The notes under the pieces were generated by a model. That model saw only the letters and a program-made list of their open reading frames with translations, was not told where the DNA came from and made no database searches. A stretch of 64,000 nucleotides of DNA, from positions 23,020 to 87,019 of the forward strand of contig NZ_LPNO01000021.1 in the NCBI RefSeq assembly GCF_001952855.1, written 5' to 3'. The position numbers and the translations under genes were made by a program. The first letter of the stretch is position 1; every line of letters begins with the position of its first letter. This stretch comes from Pseudomonas sp. ATCC PTA-122608. GTDB lineage: Bacteria; Pseudomonadota; Gammaproteobacteria; Pseudomonadales; Pseudomonadaceae. Shown piece by piece: positions 17,081-26,573 of this stretch.

Positions 17081-18379
17081 TTAGCGGCGGCCGTTCCAAT
17101 AACCGGAGAGCTGGTGCCAGGACTTGCCGGCGGTGAGCAGCAGCGGGCGGATCGCGTCCTTGCCGATGATGGTCGGGCGATGGATCGAGCTGACCAGGTC
17201 ATACCGCGCCGAGCCTTCGCTCATGCCTTCGGCCAGCACCTTGCAGATGATGTGGCTCGGCGTCACGCCGAAGCCTGAATAGCCCTGCACATAGAACGCG
17301 TTGCTGCGCCCGGGCAGGGTGCCGATCTGCGGGAACAGGTTCGGGCTGCAGGCCATCGGGCCGCCCCAGGCCAGGTCGATCTTCACGTCCTTGAGGTACG
17401 GGAAGATCTTCAGCATCAGGTTGCGGTTCCAGGCTTTCAAATCGCCGGGAATGTGCTCCACCAACGGCGTGGCGGCCCCGAACAGCAGACGGTTTTCGTT
17501 GGTGACGCGGTAGTAGTCGATCACCGGGCGAATGTCGCTGTAGGCCCCGCGAATCGGGCTGATGCGGTTGATCAGTTCTTCGGACAACGGCTCGGTCATC
17601 ATCTGGAACGCATAGGTGTTGATGGTCGAGCGGTGCAGTTCCGGTTCCAGTTTGTTGAGGAAACTGTCGCAGGCCCACAACAGCTTGCTGGCCTTGACCG
17701 AACCGCGGCCGGTGCGCACGGTGATGCGTTCGCCGTAGCTGACTTCCAATGCCGGGCTGTTCTCGAAAATCTGCACGCCGTGGCCGGCCAAGGCCTTGGC
17801 CTCGCCCAGCAGTAGGTTCAACGAGTGCACATGCCCGCCGCCCATGTGCAGCAGGGCGCTGCTGTAGGCGTCGGAGCCGATGATCTGCTTCACGTCGGAA
17901 CCGCCAAGGAAGCGGATCTCGTGTTGGGTGTTGATGGACTTGAAGTCTTTTTCCCAGGCGCGCAGGGTCTTTTCCTGGCGGGCGTTGAAGCCCATGTAGC
18001 CGTAGCCATGGCAGAAGTCGGCATCGATGTCGTACTTGGCGATGCGATTCTTGATGATGTCGGCGCCCAGGTCGCTGATCTCGAAGATCTGACGCAGGCC
18101 GTCTTCACCCACGTCCTTCTTGATCTTCTCCAGGTCGTGGCCGATGCCGGCCATGATCTGCCCACCGTTGCGCCCGGTGCCGCCAAAGCCCAGGTAACGC
18201 GCTTCCAGCACGACGATGTTGGTGATGCCTTTTTCGGCGAGTTCCAGGGCGGTGTTGATCCCGGAAAAGCCACCGCCGATGATCACCACGTCGGCTTCCA
18301 CATCCTGTTCCAGGGTGGGGAAGCTGAGGTTGTATTTCTTGGTTGCCGTGTAATAGGTCGGCGTTTCGATATTGATCAT
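17081..18379 (-). CDS. FAD-dependent amine oxidase-like oxidoreductase (DAO/PuuB type)
   Basis: A 432-residue flavoprotein of the D-amino acid oxidase/gamma-glutamylputrescine oxidase group. The Rossmann motif ADVVIIGGGFSGINTALELA lies at about residues 28-47, followed by the GFGGTGRNGGQ flavin motif. The C-terminal FAD contact is YVQGYSGFGVTPSH. These enzymes oxidise primary or secondary amines to aldehydes. No copper/TPQ tyramine oxidase is seen in the window, so this is the best candidate for the amine-oxidising step before the aldehyde dehydrogenase. The ATG at 18379 (MINIETPTYY) is preferred; a 39-residue upstream extension is basic and unlike the family. Confidence 0.82.
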   Translation of the reverse strand: MINIETPTYYTATKKYNLSFPTLEQDVEADVVIIGGGFSGINTALELAEKGITNIVVLEARYLGFGGTGRNGGQIMAGIGHDLEKIKKDVGEDGLRQIFEISDLGADIIKNRIAKYDIDADFCHGYGYMGFNARQEKTLRAWEKDFKSINTQHEIRFLGGSDVKQIIGSDAYSSALLHMGGGHVHSLNLLLGEAKALAGHGVQIFENSPALEVSYGERITVRTGRGSVKASKLLWACDSFLNKLEPELHRSTINTYAFQMMTEPLSEELINRISPIRGAYSDIRPVIDYYRVTNENRLLFGAATPLVEHIPGDLKAWNRNLMLKIFPYLKDVKIDLAWGGPMACSPNLFPQIGTLPGRSNAFYVQGYSGFGVTPSHIICKVLAEGMSEGSARYDLVSSIHRPTIIGKDAIRPLLLTAGKSWHQLSGYWNGRR

Positions 18380-18534
18380 TGCGCTGCCTGACAGTGAAGA
18401 GCTAATGAGTGTATTAAGGGCGTTGGCGCGCTGGATGTCTTGATTCTGTGTGCCGGGCTTTTTGATCCTGCGCGCCAGAGCCTTCGCCGGGTTCACAAGT
18501 TATAGCGTGAGGCGGGGAGGAGAGTGTTAGAGTT

Positions 18535-18560
18535 TCGTTAAAACATTAACTAAATCTATC
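18535..18560. promoter_or_regulatory. Putative HpaR autoregulatory operator
   Basis: GTTAAAACATTAACTAAATC at 18538-18557 lies 17 bp before the hpaR start codon and resembles the GTTAACATGTTATCTA sites at hpaA/hpaG1, the porin and the FeaR-like gene. The match is weaker (one extra A in the core). Repression of hpaR by its own product is the known pattern in enterobacteria. Confidence 0.4.
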
Positions 18561-18574
18561 GTGACCCTGAGCCT

Positions 18575-18997
18575 ATGTTGAAACCCAGACAATCCCTGAC
18601 CTTGACCCTGTTGCAGGCCCGTGAAGCGGCCATGAGTTTTTTCCGGCCCTCGCTGAATGAGCATGGGCTGACCGAGCAGCAGTGGCGAGTTATTCGAATT
18701 CTCAGCCAGCATGACGAGCTGGAGATTTACCAACTGGCGGAACTGGCGTGCATTCTCAAACCGAGCATGACCGGCGTGCTGGTGCGCATGGAAGCGGCCG
18801 GGATGGTGCACCGGCGCAAGGCCGAGCAGGATCAGCGGCGGGTGCTGGTGACGCTGGCGGAGAAGGGCAAGGCCAGTTTCGAGTCGATGAGCCAGTGCAT
18901 GGAGGAGAATTACCAGCGGTTGCAGGAGCAGTTTGGGGAGGAGAAGTTGCAGGTGTTGTTGAGGTTGTTGGATGAGTTGAAAACCATCAAACGCTGA
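18575..18997 (+). CDS. hpaR: HpaR, MarR-type repressor of homoprotocatechuate degradation
   Basis: A 140-residue MarR-family winged-helix repressor. It follows HpaR of E. coli closely: SLTLTLLQAREAAMSFFRP, LTEQQWRVIRILS, ACILKPSMTGVLVRMEAAG and DQRRVLVTL. HpaR represses the hpa meta-cleavage operon until 4-HPA or a relative binds. The start at 18575 is the first ATG after the operator-like sequence. The gene points away from the FAD oxidase gene and towards the end of the hpaI operon. A second, frameshifted copy is at 28957. Confidence 0.9.
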   Translation: MLKPRQSLTLTLLQAREAAMSFFRPSLNEHGLTEQQWRVIRILSQHDELEIYQLAELACILKPSMTGVLVRMEAAGMVHRRKAEQDQRRVLVTLAEKGKASFESMSQCMEENYQRLQEQFGEEKLQVLLRLLDELKTIKR

Positions 18998-19013
18998 CAC
19001 ACCGCCGATCCAA

Positions 19014-19107
19014 ATGTGGGAGCGGGCTTGCTCGCGAATGCGGTGGGTCAGCCAACAAATCTGGCACTGATACACCGCTTTCGCGAGCAAGCCCGCTCCC
19101 ACATTTT
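19014..19107. repeat. REP/BIME palindrome pair
   Basis: AATGTGGGAGCGGGCTTGCT and its inverse AGCAAGCCCGCTCCCACATT flank about 50 bp between the convergent hpaR and hpaI genes. It probably stops read-through from both sides. Confidence 0.88.
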
Positions 19108-19129
19108 GGATCTTTGTCGTTTCAAAGAG

Positions 19130-19930
19130 TTAGTACACGCCGCCGGTAGTCGCAGGTGTTGCGGTGTCTTTGAACTTGGCAGCCAACCCCTGCAACCCGC
19201 GCATCAGCACCGTCGTATCCACCCCCACCGCCACAAACGCCGCCCCCAACTCGATGTACCGCCGCGCCAATTTCTCATCCGCACTCAGGATCCCAGCCGC
19301 CTTGCCAGCCTTTTGAATCCGCCCAATCGCGTCCTCAATCGCCGCCTGTACCTCGGGATGCCCGGGATTCCCCCGATGCCCCATGGCCGCACTCAAATCC
19401 GCCGGCCCGATAAACACCCCGTCCACCCCTTCAACCGCAGCAATCAGGTCGAGGTTGTCCAGGCCTTCACGGTTCTCGATCTGCACCAGCAGGCACATCT
19501 GGGCATCCGCTTCATCCAGATAACCCGGAATGCTGTTCCAGCGCGAAGCCCGTGCCAGCGCACTGCCAACGCCCCGTACGCCAAAGGGCGGATAGCGCAC
19601 GGCCCGCACTAACTGTTGAGCCTGCTCTGCCGTCTCTACCATCGGCACCAACAGCGTCTGCACGCCAATATCCAGCACCTGCTTGATCAGCGCGGTATCG
19701 CCGATCACCGGGCGAATCACCGGTTGGCTGTCGTAAGGCGCAACGGCCTGCAACTGGCCGAGCATGCCGCGCAGGTCATTGGGTGCGTGCTCGCCGTCGA
19801 TCAGCAGCCAGTCGAACCCGGCATTCGCCGCCAGTTCGGCGCAATAGGCGTCGGCCAAACCGAGCCACAGGCCGATCTGGGTTTCGCCACGTTGCAGGCG
19901 CTGCTTGAAGCGGTTGATGGGCATGTCCAT
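19130..19930 (-). CDS. hpaI: HpaI, 4-hydroxy-2-oxoheptane-1,7-dioate aldolase
   Basis: A 266-residue class II pyruvate aldolase that cleaves the last pathway intermediate into pyruvate and succinate semialdehyde. The metal and catalytic residues appear in order: His48 (LLIDGEHAPND), Arg73 (VIRPVIGD), Glu152 (QIENREG) and Asp178 (FIGPADLS). They sit three positions after the E. coli HpaI numbering that I recall (45, 70, 149, 175). The ATG at 19930 follows GGAGG at 8 bases. It is the last gene of the hpaG1-to-hpaI operon, 18 bp after hpaH. Confidence 0.95.
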   Translation of the reverse strand: MDMPINRFKQRLQRGETQIGLWLGLADAYCAELAANAGFDWLLIDGEHAPNDLRGMLGQLQAVAPYDSQPVIRPVIGDTALIKQVLDIGVQTLLVPMVETAEQAQQLVRAVRYPPFGVRGVGSALARASRWNSIPGYLDEADAQMCLLVQIENREGLDNLDLIAAVEGVDGVFIGPADLSAAMGHRGNPGHPEVQAAIEDAIGRIQKAGKAAGILSADEKLARRYIELGAAFVAVGVDTTVLMRGLQGLAAKFKDTATPATTGGVY

Positions 19931-19948
19931 GAAGCAGTCCTCCAGTAT

Positions 19949-20752
19949 TCAGACAAAGCGGCAGGAGATGGAACCGAGCATGTCGTAGTCGACATGGAAG
20001 GTGTCGCCCGGATTCGCCGCCACCGGGCGGGTAAAGGAGCCGCCGAGGATGATTTGGCCGGGTTGCAAGGTCACGTCGTAGGGCGCCAGTTTGTTCGCCA
20101 GCCAGGCCACGCCCTTGGCCGGGTGGTTGAGCACGGCAGCCGACACCCCGGACTCTTCGATCACTCCGTTGCGGTACAACACCGCCGGCACCTTGCGCAG
20201 GTCGATCTCGGTGGGGCGTACGGCGCGGCCGCCCATGACTACGCCGGCATTGGCGGCGTTGTCGGAAATGGTGTCGAACACCTTGCGCGTGGCGTTGGTG
20301 TGCGGATCGATCTGCTGGATGCGGGCGTCGATGATCTCCAGGGCCGGGATCACCCATTCGGTGGCGTCCAGCACATCGAAGATCGTGCAGTTCGGCCCCT
20401 TGAGCGGCTTGCCGAGGATGAACGCCAGTTCCACTTCCACCCTTGGCACGATGAAGCGCTCGAACGGAATATCGGTGCCTTCGTCGAAGAACATGTCATC
20501 GAGCAGGGCGCCGTAATCCGGCTCGCTGATGTTCGACGACACCTGCATCGCGCGGGAGGTGAGGCCGATCTTGTGCCCGACCAGCTTGCGCCCGTCCTTG
20601 ATTTTCTGTGCCACCCAGGCGCGCTGGATGGCATAGGCATCGTCAATAGTGATGTTCGGGTGTTCCAGGGAAAACTGGCGCACCTGTTCACGGGAACGCT
20701 CAGCCTGGTCGAGGCGGGCGGCGGCTTGCTGGATGTGGGCTTGATCAAGCAT
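19949..20752 (-). CDS. hpaH: HpaH, 2-oxo-hept-4-ene-1,7-dioate hydratase
   Basis: A 267-residue enzyme, the same length as E. coli HpaH. It adds water to the 2-oxoheptenedioate made by HpaG. Diagnostic strings are HIQQAAARLDQAERSREQVR, GHKIGLTSRAMQ, EPDYGALLDDMFFD, RVEVELAFILGKPL and GGSFTRPVAANPGD, which include the metal-binding Glu residues of the hydratase/decarboxylase fold. The ATG at 20752 gives the family start MLDQAHIQQ. It lies 10 bp after hpaX and before hpaI. Confidence 0.95.
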   Translation of the reverse strand: MLDQAHIQQAAARLDQAERSREQVRQFSLEHPNITIDDAYAIQRAWVAQKIKDGRKLVGHKIGLTSRAMQVSSNISEPDYGALLDDMFFDEGTDIPFERFIVPRVEVELAFILGKPLKGPNCTIFDVLDATEWVIPALEIIDARIQQIDPHTNATRKVFDTISDNAANAGVVMGGRAVRPTEIDLRKVPAVLYRNGVIEESGVSAAVLNHPAKGVAWLANKLAPYDVTLQPGQIILGGSFTRPVAANPGDTFHVDYDMLGSISCRFV

Positions 20753-20762
20753 GACGAAATCT

Positions 20763-22067
20763 CTACTGGGGATTGACGATGGCAGCGTGGGTGCGCAGCA
20801 CCAGCAGGCCGCCGAGGGCGATAAGCAGCGCCAGCACATACAGGGCCAGGCTCGCGCTTTGGGTGGTGTCGCGCATCCAGCCGATCAGGTACGGCGCGAG
20901 GAACGAAGCAATGCTGCCGAACGAGCTGATCAACGCGATGCCGGCGGCCTGGGTGCTGTTGGACAGGAACGCCGGCGGCAGTTGCCAGAACATCGGCAAG
21001 GCCGCACTGGCGCCCATGCCGGCCAGGATCAGGCCGCCCAGCACCAGGGTCGGGTTGGTAGGCGAGAGCCCGGCCACTGCGATGCCGATGGCCGACATCA
21101 ACAACGGCACGCACAGGTGCCAGCGGCGCTCGCGGTTGCGGTCGGATGAGCGTCCGCAGCCGATCATGAAGAAGCACCCGGCCAGGTACGGCACGGCGCT
21201 CAGCAGGCCCACCTGGCTGTCGCGGCCGATACCGGCACCGTGAATCAGGGTGGGCATCCAGAACGCCAGGGTATTCACCGCCAGCATCACCGCGAAGTAC
21301 ACCGCCACCAGCAGCCACACCTGTGGGTCACGCACGATGCCGCCGAAGGAGGTGATGGATTTGCGCTGTTCTTCACTGCTCAGTTGCTCGCGCAGTTGCT
21401 GCTTTTGCGCCGGTTCCAGCCACTTCACGGTTTCAAAGCTGTCGGGCAGGTATTTCAGAACCACCAGACCGAGCAGCACCACCGGCGCGCCTTCGATCAG
21501 GAACATCCACTGCCAGCCCCGCAGCCCGCCGAAATCATGGAAATGCTCCAGGATCGCACCGGACAACGGCCCGCCGACCACACCGGCCATGGGCACGGCA
21601 ATCGCAAACAGCGCGGTGACTTGCGCCCGGCGCCGTGCCGGGTACCAGCGGTTGAGAAACACCAGGATCCCCGGGAAGAAGCCGGCCTCGGCCACCCCCA
21701 GCAAAAAGCGCAGCACGTAGAAGCCGGTGGAGCTTTCGATCCACAGCATGCTGGTGGACAGCACGCCCCACACCACCATCAGGCAGGCGATCCAGCGCCG
21801 CGGCCCGACCCGGTCCAGGGCCATGTTGCTCGGTACCCCGAACAGCGCGTAGGCGATGAAAAACAGGCCGGCACCGAGGCCGTACACCGTGTCGCTGAAA
21901 TGCAGGTCGGTACTCATCTGCATCTTGGCGAAGCCGATGTTGATCCGGTCCAGATGGGCAAACAGGTAGCAGATCAGCAGCAACGGCATCAGTCGCCAGG
22001 TGACGATGCTGTGGGTGCGCTGATGTTCGATCAGGGTGGTGCTGTCGGCGGTATTGGCTGTGCTCAT
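20763..22067 (-). CDS. hpaX: HpaX, MFS 4-hydroxyphenylacetate permease
   Basis: A 434-residue major facilitator of the anion:cation symporter family with 12 predicted helices. The start region has HLDRINIGFAKMQMSTDLHF, typical of HpaX/phthalate-type carriers, then GVPSNMALDRVGPRRWIA (the loop 2-3 motif) and LRFLLGVAEAGFFPGI. It should bring 4-HPA into the cell by proton symport. The ATG at 22067 (MSTANTADST) is chosen, but its ribosome site is weak and an ATG at 22097 is possible. It lies inside the hpa operon between hpaF and hpaH. Confidence 0.9.
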   Translation of the reverse strand: MSTANTADSTTLIEHQRTHSIVTWRLMPLLLICYLFAHLDRINIGFAKMQMSTDLHFSDTVYGLGAGLFFIAYALFGVPSNMALDRVGPRRWIACLMVVWGVLSTSMLWIESSTGFYVLRFLLGVAEAGFFPGILVFLNRWYPARRRAQVTALFAIAVPMAGVVGGPLSGAILEHFHDFGGLRGWQWMFLIEGAPVVLLGLVVLKYLPDSFETVKWLEPAQKQQLREQLSSEEQRKSITSFGGIVRDPQVWLLVAVYFAVMLAVNTLAFWMPTLIHGAGIGRDSQVGLLSAVPYLAGCFFMIGCGRSSDRNRERRWHLCVPLLMSAIGIAVAGLSPTNPTLVLGGLILAGMGASAALPMFWQLPPAFLSNSTQAAGIALISSFGSIASFLAPYLIGWMRDTTQSASLALYVLALLIALGGLLVLRTHAAIVNPQ

Positions 22068-22118
22068 GATGTTGTTCTTTTTTGTTTGAGTGGCCATGGG
22101 TGGAAAGGTGTGCTGTGG

Positions 22119-22511
22119 TCAGCCCGCCTGGTTCTTCAGGAATGCGTGCACGTTGTTCTGCTTGAAATTCAGCTCGGGGTGCAGCTCGATCATCTCGAAC
22201 GACAACGCCAGCAGCCGTTGGGATTGCAGCTCGGCGAAGTGCTCGGTGATGACGTTGAACAGGGCTTCGGCCACCGTCTTGCGGGTTTCCAGGTCGCGCC
22301 CGTGGCCGACCTTGAGGGTCATGTGGACGAAGGCGTAGTCATGCTTGCCGTCGGCCATGCGCCAGGTGTCCAGGCGCACCCCGCGACTGCGAATACCCCC
22401 GAGGGGAAACACGCCGCTGTCGCCCAGCACGGCGTGAACCTGCTCGAACAAAGCGGGCAGGTTGGCTTGCTGTTCGAGGTTGTCGGTGTATTCGGCGATG
22501 AAGTGCGGCAT
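22119..22511 (-). CDS. hpaF: HpaF, 5-carboxymethyl-2-hydroxymuconate isomerase
   Basis: A 130-residue tautomerase-superfamily enzyme that converts 5-carboxymethyl-2-hydroxymuconate to its oxo form. The sequence begins MPHFIAEYTDN, placing the catalytic Pro at position 2 as required. It continues with GIRSRGVRLDTWRMADGKHD and FVHMTLKVGHGRDLETRK, both typical of CHMI. A longer in-frame start at 22727 would overlap hpaD and move the Pro inside, so it is rejected. It follows hpaD by 14 bp. Confidence 0.93.
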   Translation of the reverse strand: MPHFIAEYTDNLEQQANLPALFEQVHAVLGDSGVFPLGGIRSRGVRLDTWRMADGKHDYAFVHMTLKVGHGRDLETRKTVAEALFNVITEHFAELQSQRLLALSFEMIELHPELNFKQNNVHAFLKNQAG

Positions 22512-22525
22512 GTGCGGCTCCCGGA

Positions 22526-23383
22526 TCAGAGGGGAAAAATGGCATTGATCTGGCCGGTGCCCGAACTGCCGAACGGCTGGGTGATGATCTCGGCCGGCTG
22601 GTTGTAGTCCGGCCCGCCCAGCAGTCCCAGGAGCATTGCGGTGTCGTGCATTTTGCCTTCGCCGAAGCAGTGCTCGGCGTAGTCCGGCAGCATCGCGCAG
22701 AACTCTTTGAAGCGGCCTTGCTTCCACATTTCCACCACGTGCAGGTCCATCTGCTTGTCGAATTCACGGGTCCAGTTGTGGATGTTGGCTTCGGCTTCGC
22801 GGTCGTCCGAGAAACGGTGGGAGAGGGAACCCGAGGCCAGCACCAGGACTTTGCGGTCGCTCTTCTCGATGGCCCGGCGCACGGCGGCGCCAAACGCGAA
22901 GCTGTCTTCCAGGCGGTGCCAGGCGCACCAGGCGGCGATGGAGATCACGTCGAACTTCTGCTCGTCGGGCACGCCCATGTGCATGTAGCGCATCGGCACC
23001 AGGGTGCCGTATTCCAGCTCCAGGCTCGGGATGTTGTGGGCCATGGTGCGCACGCCGGCCAGGTTGGCCTCGGCGGCGATCAACTCGCCCAGCTCCGGGC
23101 AGCCCGGGTACTCGTACTCCATGTTCTTGATGAAGTGCGGCAGTTCGTTGCTGGTATAGGTGCCCTTGAAATGCTCGCCACAGTTGACGTGATAGCCGCT
23201 GTTGACCAGCCAGTGCACGTCGAACACCACGGCGGTGTCGGCCCCCAGCTCACGGGCGCGCCGCCCGATTTCCTTGTGCCCGGCGATGGCTGCTTCGCGG
23301 CAACCGTGGTGCTTGCCGGGCAGTTCCGACAGGTACATCGAGGGGACGTGGCAGATCTTCGCTGCCAGAACCACTTCGCCCAT
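22526..23383 (-). CDS. hpaD: HpaD, 3,4-dihydroxyphenylacetate 2,3-dioxygenase
   Basis: A 285-residue class III extradiol ring-cleaving dioxygenase that opens homoprotocatechuate between C2 and C3. It matches E. coli HpaD: AAKICHVPSMYLSELPGKHH with the metal ligand His12, VVFDVHWLVNSGYH with His57, NIPSLELEYGTLVPMRYMH, ASGSLSHRF, and the end SSGTGQINAIFPL. The ATG at 23383 is six bases after AGGAGA. The ATG at 23389 is too close to that site. It follows hpaE, separated by a REP pair. Confidence 0.95.
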   Translation of the reverse strand: MGEVVLAAKICHVPSMYLSELPGKHHGCREAAIAGHKEIGRRARELGADTAVVFDVHWLVNSGYHVNCGEHFKGTYTSNELPHFIKNMEYEYPGCPELGELIAAEANLAGVRTMAHNIPSLELEYGTLVPMRYMHMGVPDEQKFDVISIAAWCAWHRLEDSFAFGAAVRRAIEKSDRKVLVLASGSLSHRFSDDREAEANIHNWTREFDKQMDLHVVEMWKQGRFKEFCAMLPDYAEHCFGEGKMHDTAMLLGLLGGPDYNQPAEIITQPFGSSGTGQINAIFPL

Positions 23384-23412
23384 GATCATTCTCCTGAGTA
23401 TTTATTTTTTTG

Positions 23413-23510
23413 TAGGAGCGAGCTTGCTCGCGAAAAACATCAACGATAACGCAGCACTTCTGTTAGCCCGCAGCGCCTGCGGGTTCTTCGCGAGCAAGCT
23501 CGCTCCTACA
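23413..23510. repeat. REP/BIME palindrome pair inside the hpa operon
   Basis: GTAGGAGCGAGCTTGCTCGC and its inverse enclose about 55 bp between hpaE and hpaD. A hairpin here could protect or end the upstream hpaG1-G2-E part of the message and so set different levels for HpaD and the later enzymes. Confidence 0.88.
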
Positions 23511-23531
23511 GGGAGCGTTGTTATATCCGGG

Positions 23532-24992
<1,461 letters not shown>

Positions 24993-24997
24993 GTTGC

Positions 24998-25768
24998 TCA
25001 AGCCTCTTTCCGGGCGGCGAAAAAGTCCGCCTCGCTGACAATTCGATTAACCAGGCGACCCACGCCTTCCACTTCCACGATCACTTCATCTCCCGGCACC
25101 ACATCGGCCAGGCCTTCCGGCGTGCCGGTGGCGATCATGTCGCCGGGCTGCAGGGTCATGAAGCTGGACAGGTACTCGATCAAATACGGGATGTCGAAAA
25201 TCATGTCTTTCGTGCTGCCTTCCTGGCGCAGTTCACCGTTGATCCAGGTGCGCAGCTTCAGGTTGCTCGGGTCTGGCACGTCGGCGACGTCGACTATCCA
25301 TGGGCCGACAGGCGTGGTGGCGTCGCGGTTTTTCACCCGCAGGTTGGGGCGGTAGTAGTTTTCCAGGTAGTCGCGGATCGCGTAGTCGTTGCACACCGTG
25401 TAGCCGGCCAGATACTCCAGGGCGTTCTCGCGCTTGACGTTGCGTGCCGGTTTGCCGATGACCGCCACCAGCTCGCACTCGTAGTGCATGTAGGCGACGT
25501 TGTCCGGGCGCCAGGTCACCTGGTTGTGGCCGGTGTAGGTGCCGGGAGACTTGATGAACGCCAGCGGTTCGGTCGGCGGCTTGAAGGCCAGTTCGGCGGC
25601 GTGGTCGGCATAGTTCAGGCCCAGGGCAAACATGCTCCCGTTGGCCGGTGGCAGCCATTCGACCTGGTCTTCAGCCAGCAGGCGACCGTCGGCCAGGCGC
25701 ACGGCGTTCTCAGCTTCGACCTGTACCGAATGGACTTCACCTTCAAAGCGAATACGCGCGTGTTTCAT
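24998..25768 (-). CDS. hpaG2: HpaG2, C-terminal-type decarboxylase/isomerase subunit
   Basis: A 256-residue fumarylacetoacetate hydrolase-fold enzyme. In enterobacteria HpaG is one fused bifunctional protein of about 430 residues; here the two halves are separate genes. This half has the FAH-fold signatures ALGLNYADHAAELAFKPPTE, IKSPGTYTGHNQ, YECELVAVIGKPARNV and GDMIATGTPEGLADVVPGDE, with acidic metal ligands. Together with HpaG1 it decarboxylates and isomerises 5-oxo-pent-3-ene-1,2,5-tricarboxylate. Its ATG overlaps the hpaG1 stop (25765-25768). Confidence 0.92.
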   Translation of the reverse strand: MKHARIRFEGEVHSVQVEAENAVRLADGRLLAEDQVEWLPPANGSMFALGLNYADHAAELAFKPPTEPLAFIKSPGTYTGHNQVTWRPDNVAYMHYECELVAVIGKPARNVKRENALEYLAGYTVCNDYAIRDYLENYYRPNLRVKNRDATTPVGPWIVDVADVPDPSNLKLRTWINGELRQEGSTKDMIFDIPYLIEYLSSFMTLQPGDMIATGTPEGLADVVPGDEVIVEVEGVGRLVNRIVSEADFFAARKEA

Positions 25769-26430
25769 GACAGCTCCTCTGCCTTGATGTGGTTGACCAG
25801 GCGGCCCAGGCCGCTGATCTCGACTTCAACCGTGTCGCCTGGATGCACATCCACGCGGCCTTCGGGCGTGCCGGTGATCAGCACATCGCCCTCGTGCAGG
25901 GTCATGAACTCGCTGATCTCGGCGATCAATTGCGGGAGGCTGCGCACGAAGTTGGCGGTGGAGTTTTGCTGGCGCAGTTCACCGTTGACGAACAGCTTCA
26001 CGCTCAGTTGGTGCGGGTTGGCAACTTGGTCGCGGGCCACCAGTTCCGGGCCCAAGGCGCAGAAACCGTCCCGGCACTTGGCTTTCACCGCAGGGCGGTA
26101 GTAGCTGTCTTCCGGCAGGCTGAACTCATTGATGATGGTGTAGCCGGCCACATGCTCCAGGGCGTTTTCGACGTTGACACGGCTGGCGGTCTTGCCAATC
26201 ACCACCCCGAGGGCCGGGCCGGGTTGCAGGCGTTCACCTTGAGGGTGCAGCACTACGCCGTCGTGGCCGTTGCGGGTGTTGGGCGTCTTGATGAACAGCA
26301 CCGGCTTCACCGGTGGCTTCTGGTAAGGCGCTTGTTCGAATTCGGCGAGACGTTGGTTCAGCAACCCCTGGTAGTTCAGCGCAACGCCGAACAGGGTGCC
26401 GTTCGCAACATCATGCAGGGCACGGCTCAT
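25765..26430 (-). CDS. hpaG1: HpaG1, N-terminal-type decarboxylase/isomerase subunit
   Basis: A 221-residue FAH-fold protein, the counterpart of the N-terminal half of the fused HpaG. Visible motifs are TLFGVALNYQGLLNQRLAEF, LFIKTPNTRNGHDG, LGVVIGKTASRVNVENALEH and GDVLITGTPEGRVDVHPGDT. It is the first gene of the leftward operon hpaG1-G2-E-D-F-X-H-I and is divergent from hpaA, with two operator-like sites in the 143-bp spacer. The duplication of a single FAH domain into two coupled genes is visible from the parallel TGTPEG motifs in G1 and G2. Confidence 0.92.
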   Translation of the reverse strand: MSRALHDVANGTLFGVALNYQGLLNQRLAEFEQAPYQKPPVKPVLFIKTPNTRNGHDGVVLHPQGERLQPGPALGVVIGKTASRVNVENALEHVAGYTIINEFSLPEDSYYRPAVKAKCRDGFCALGPELVARDQVANPHQLSVKLFVNGELRQQNSTANFVRSLPQLIAEISEFMTLHEGDVLITGTPEGRVDVHPGDTVEVEISGLGRLVNHIKAEELS

Positions 26431-26483
26431 GCTTTTCTCCTGGCAGTGGCGGGGCAGATTCGGGCCTGCTCCGTGGGATATTC

Positions 26484-26520
26484 GTTAACCTGTTAACGTT
26501 ATAATTAAGATGTTAACTAT
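26484..26520. promoter_or_regulatory. Double HpaR-type operator between hpaG1 and hpaA
   Basis: Two adjacent sites lie in the divergent spacer. GTTAACCTGTTAAC at 26484-26497 is a near-perfect palindrome. ATAATTAAGATGTTAACTAT at 26501-26520 is, on the other strand, a 17-of-20 match to the operator at the FeaR-like gene. They flank the expected promoters of both hpaG1 and hpaA. Confidence 0.62.
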
Positions 26521-26573
26521 CGTCAAGCGTGGCAATATTTCAGGGCACTCAAAACAACAAAGAGAATGCAGTG

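Noticed and set aside
20763..22067. HpaX as a general sugar-acid transporter
   Set aside because: The sequence alone allows it, but its place inside the hpa operon between hpaF and hpaH makes 4-HPA transport the better call.
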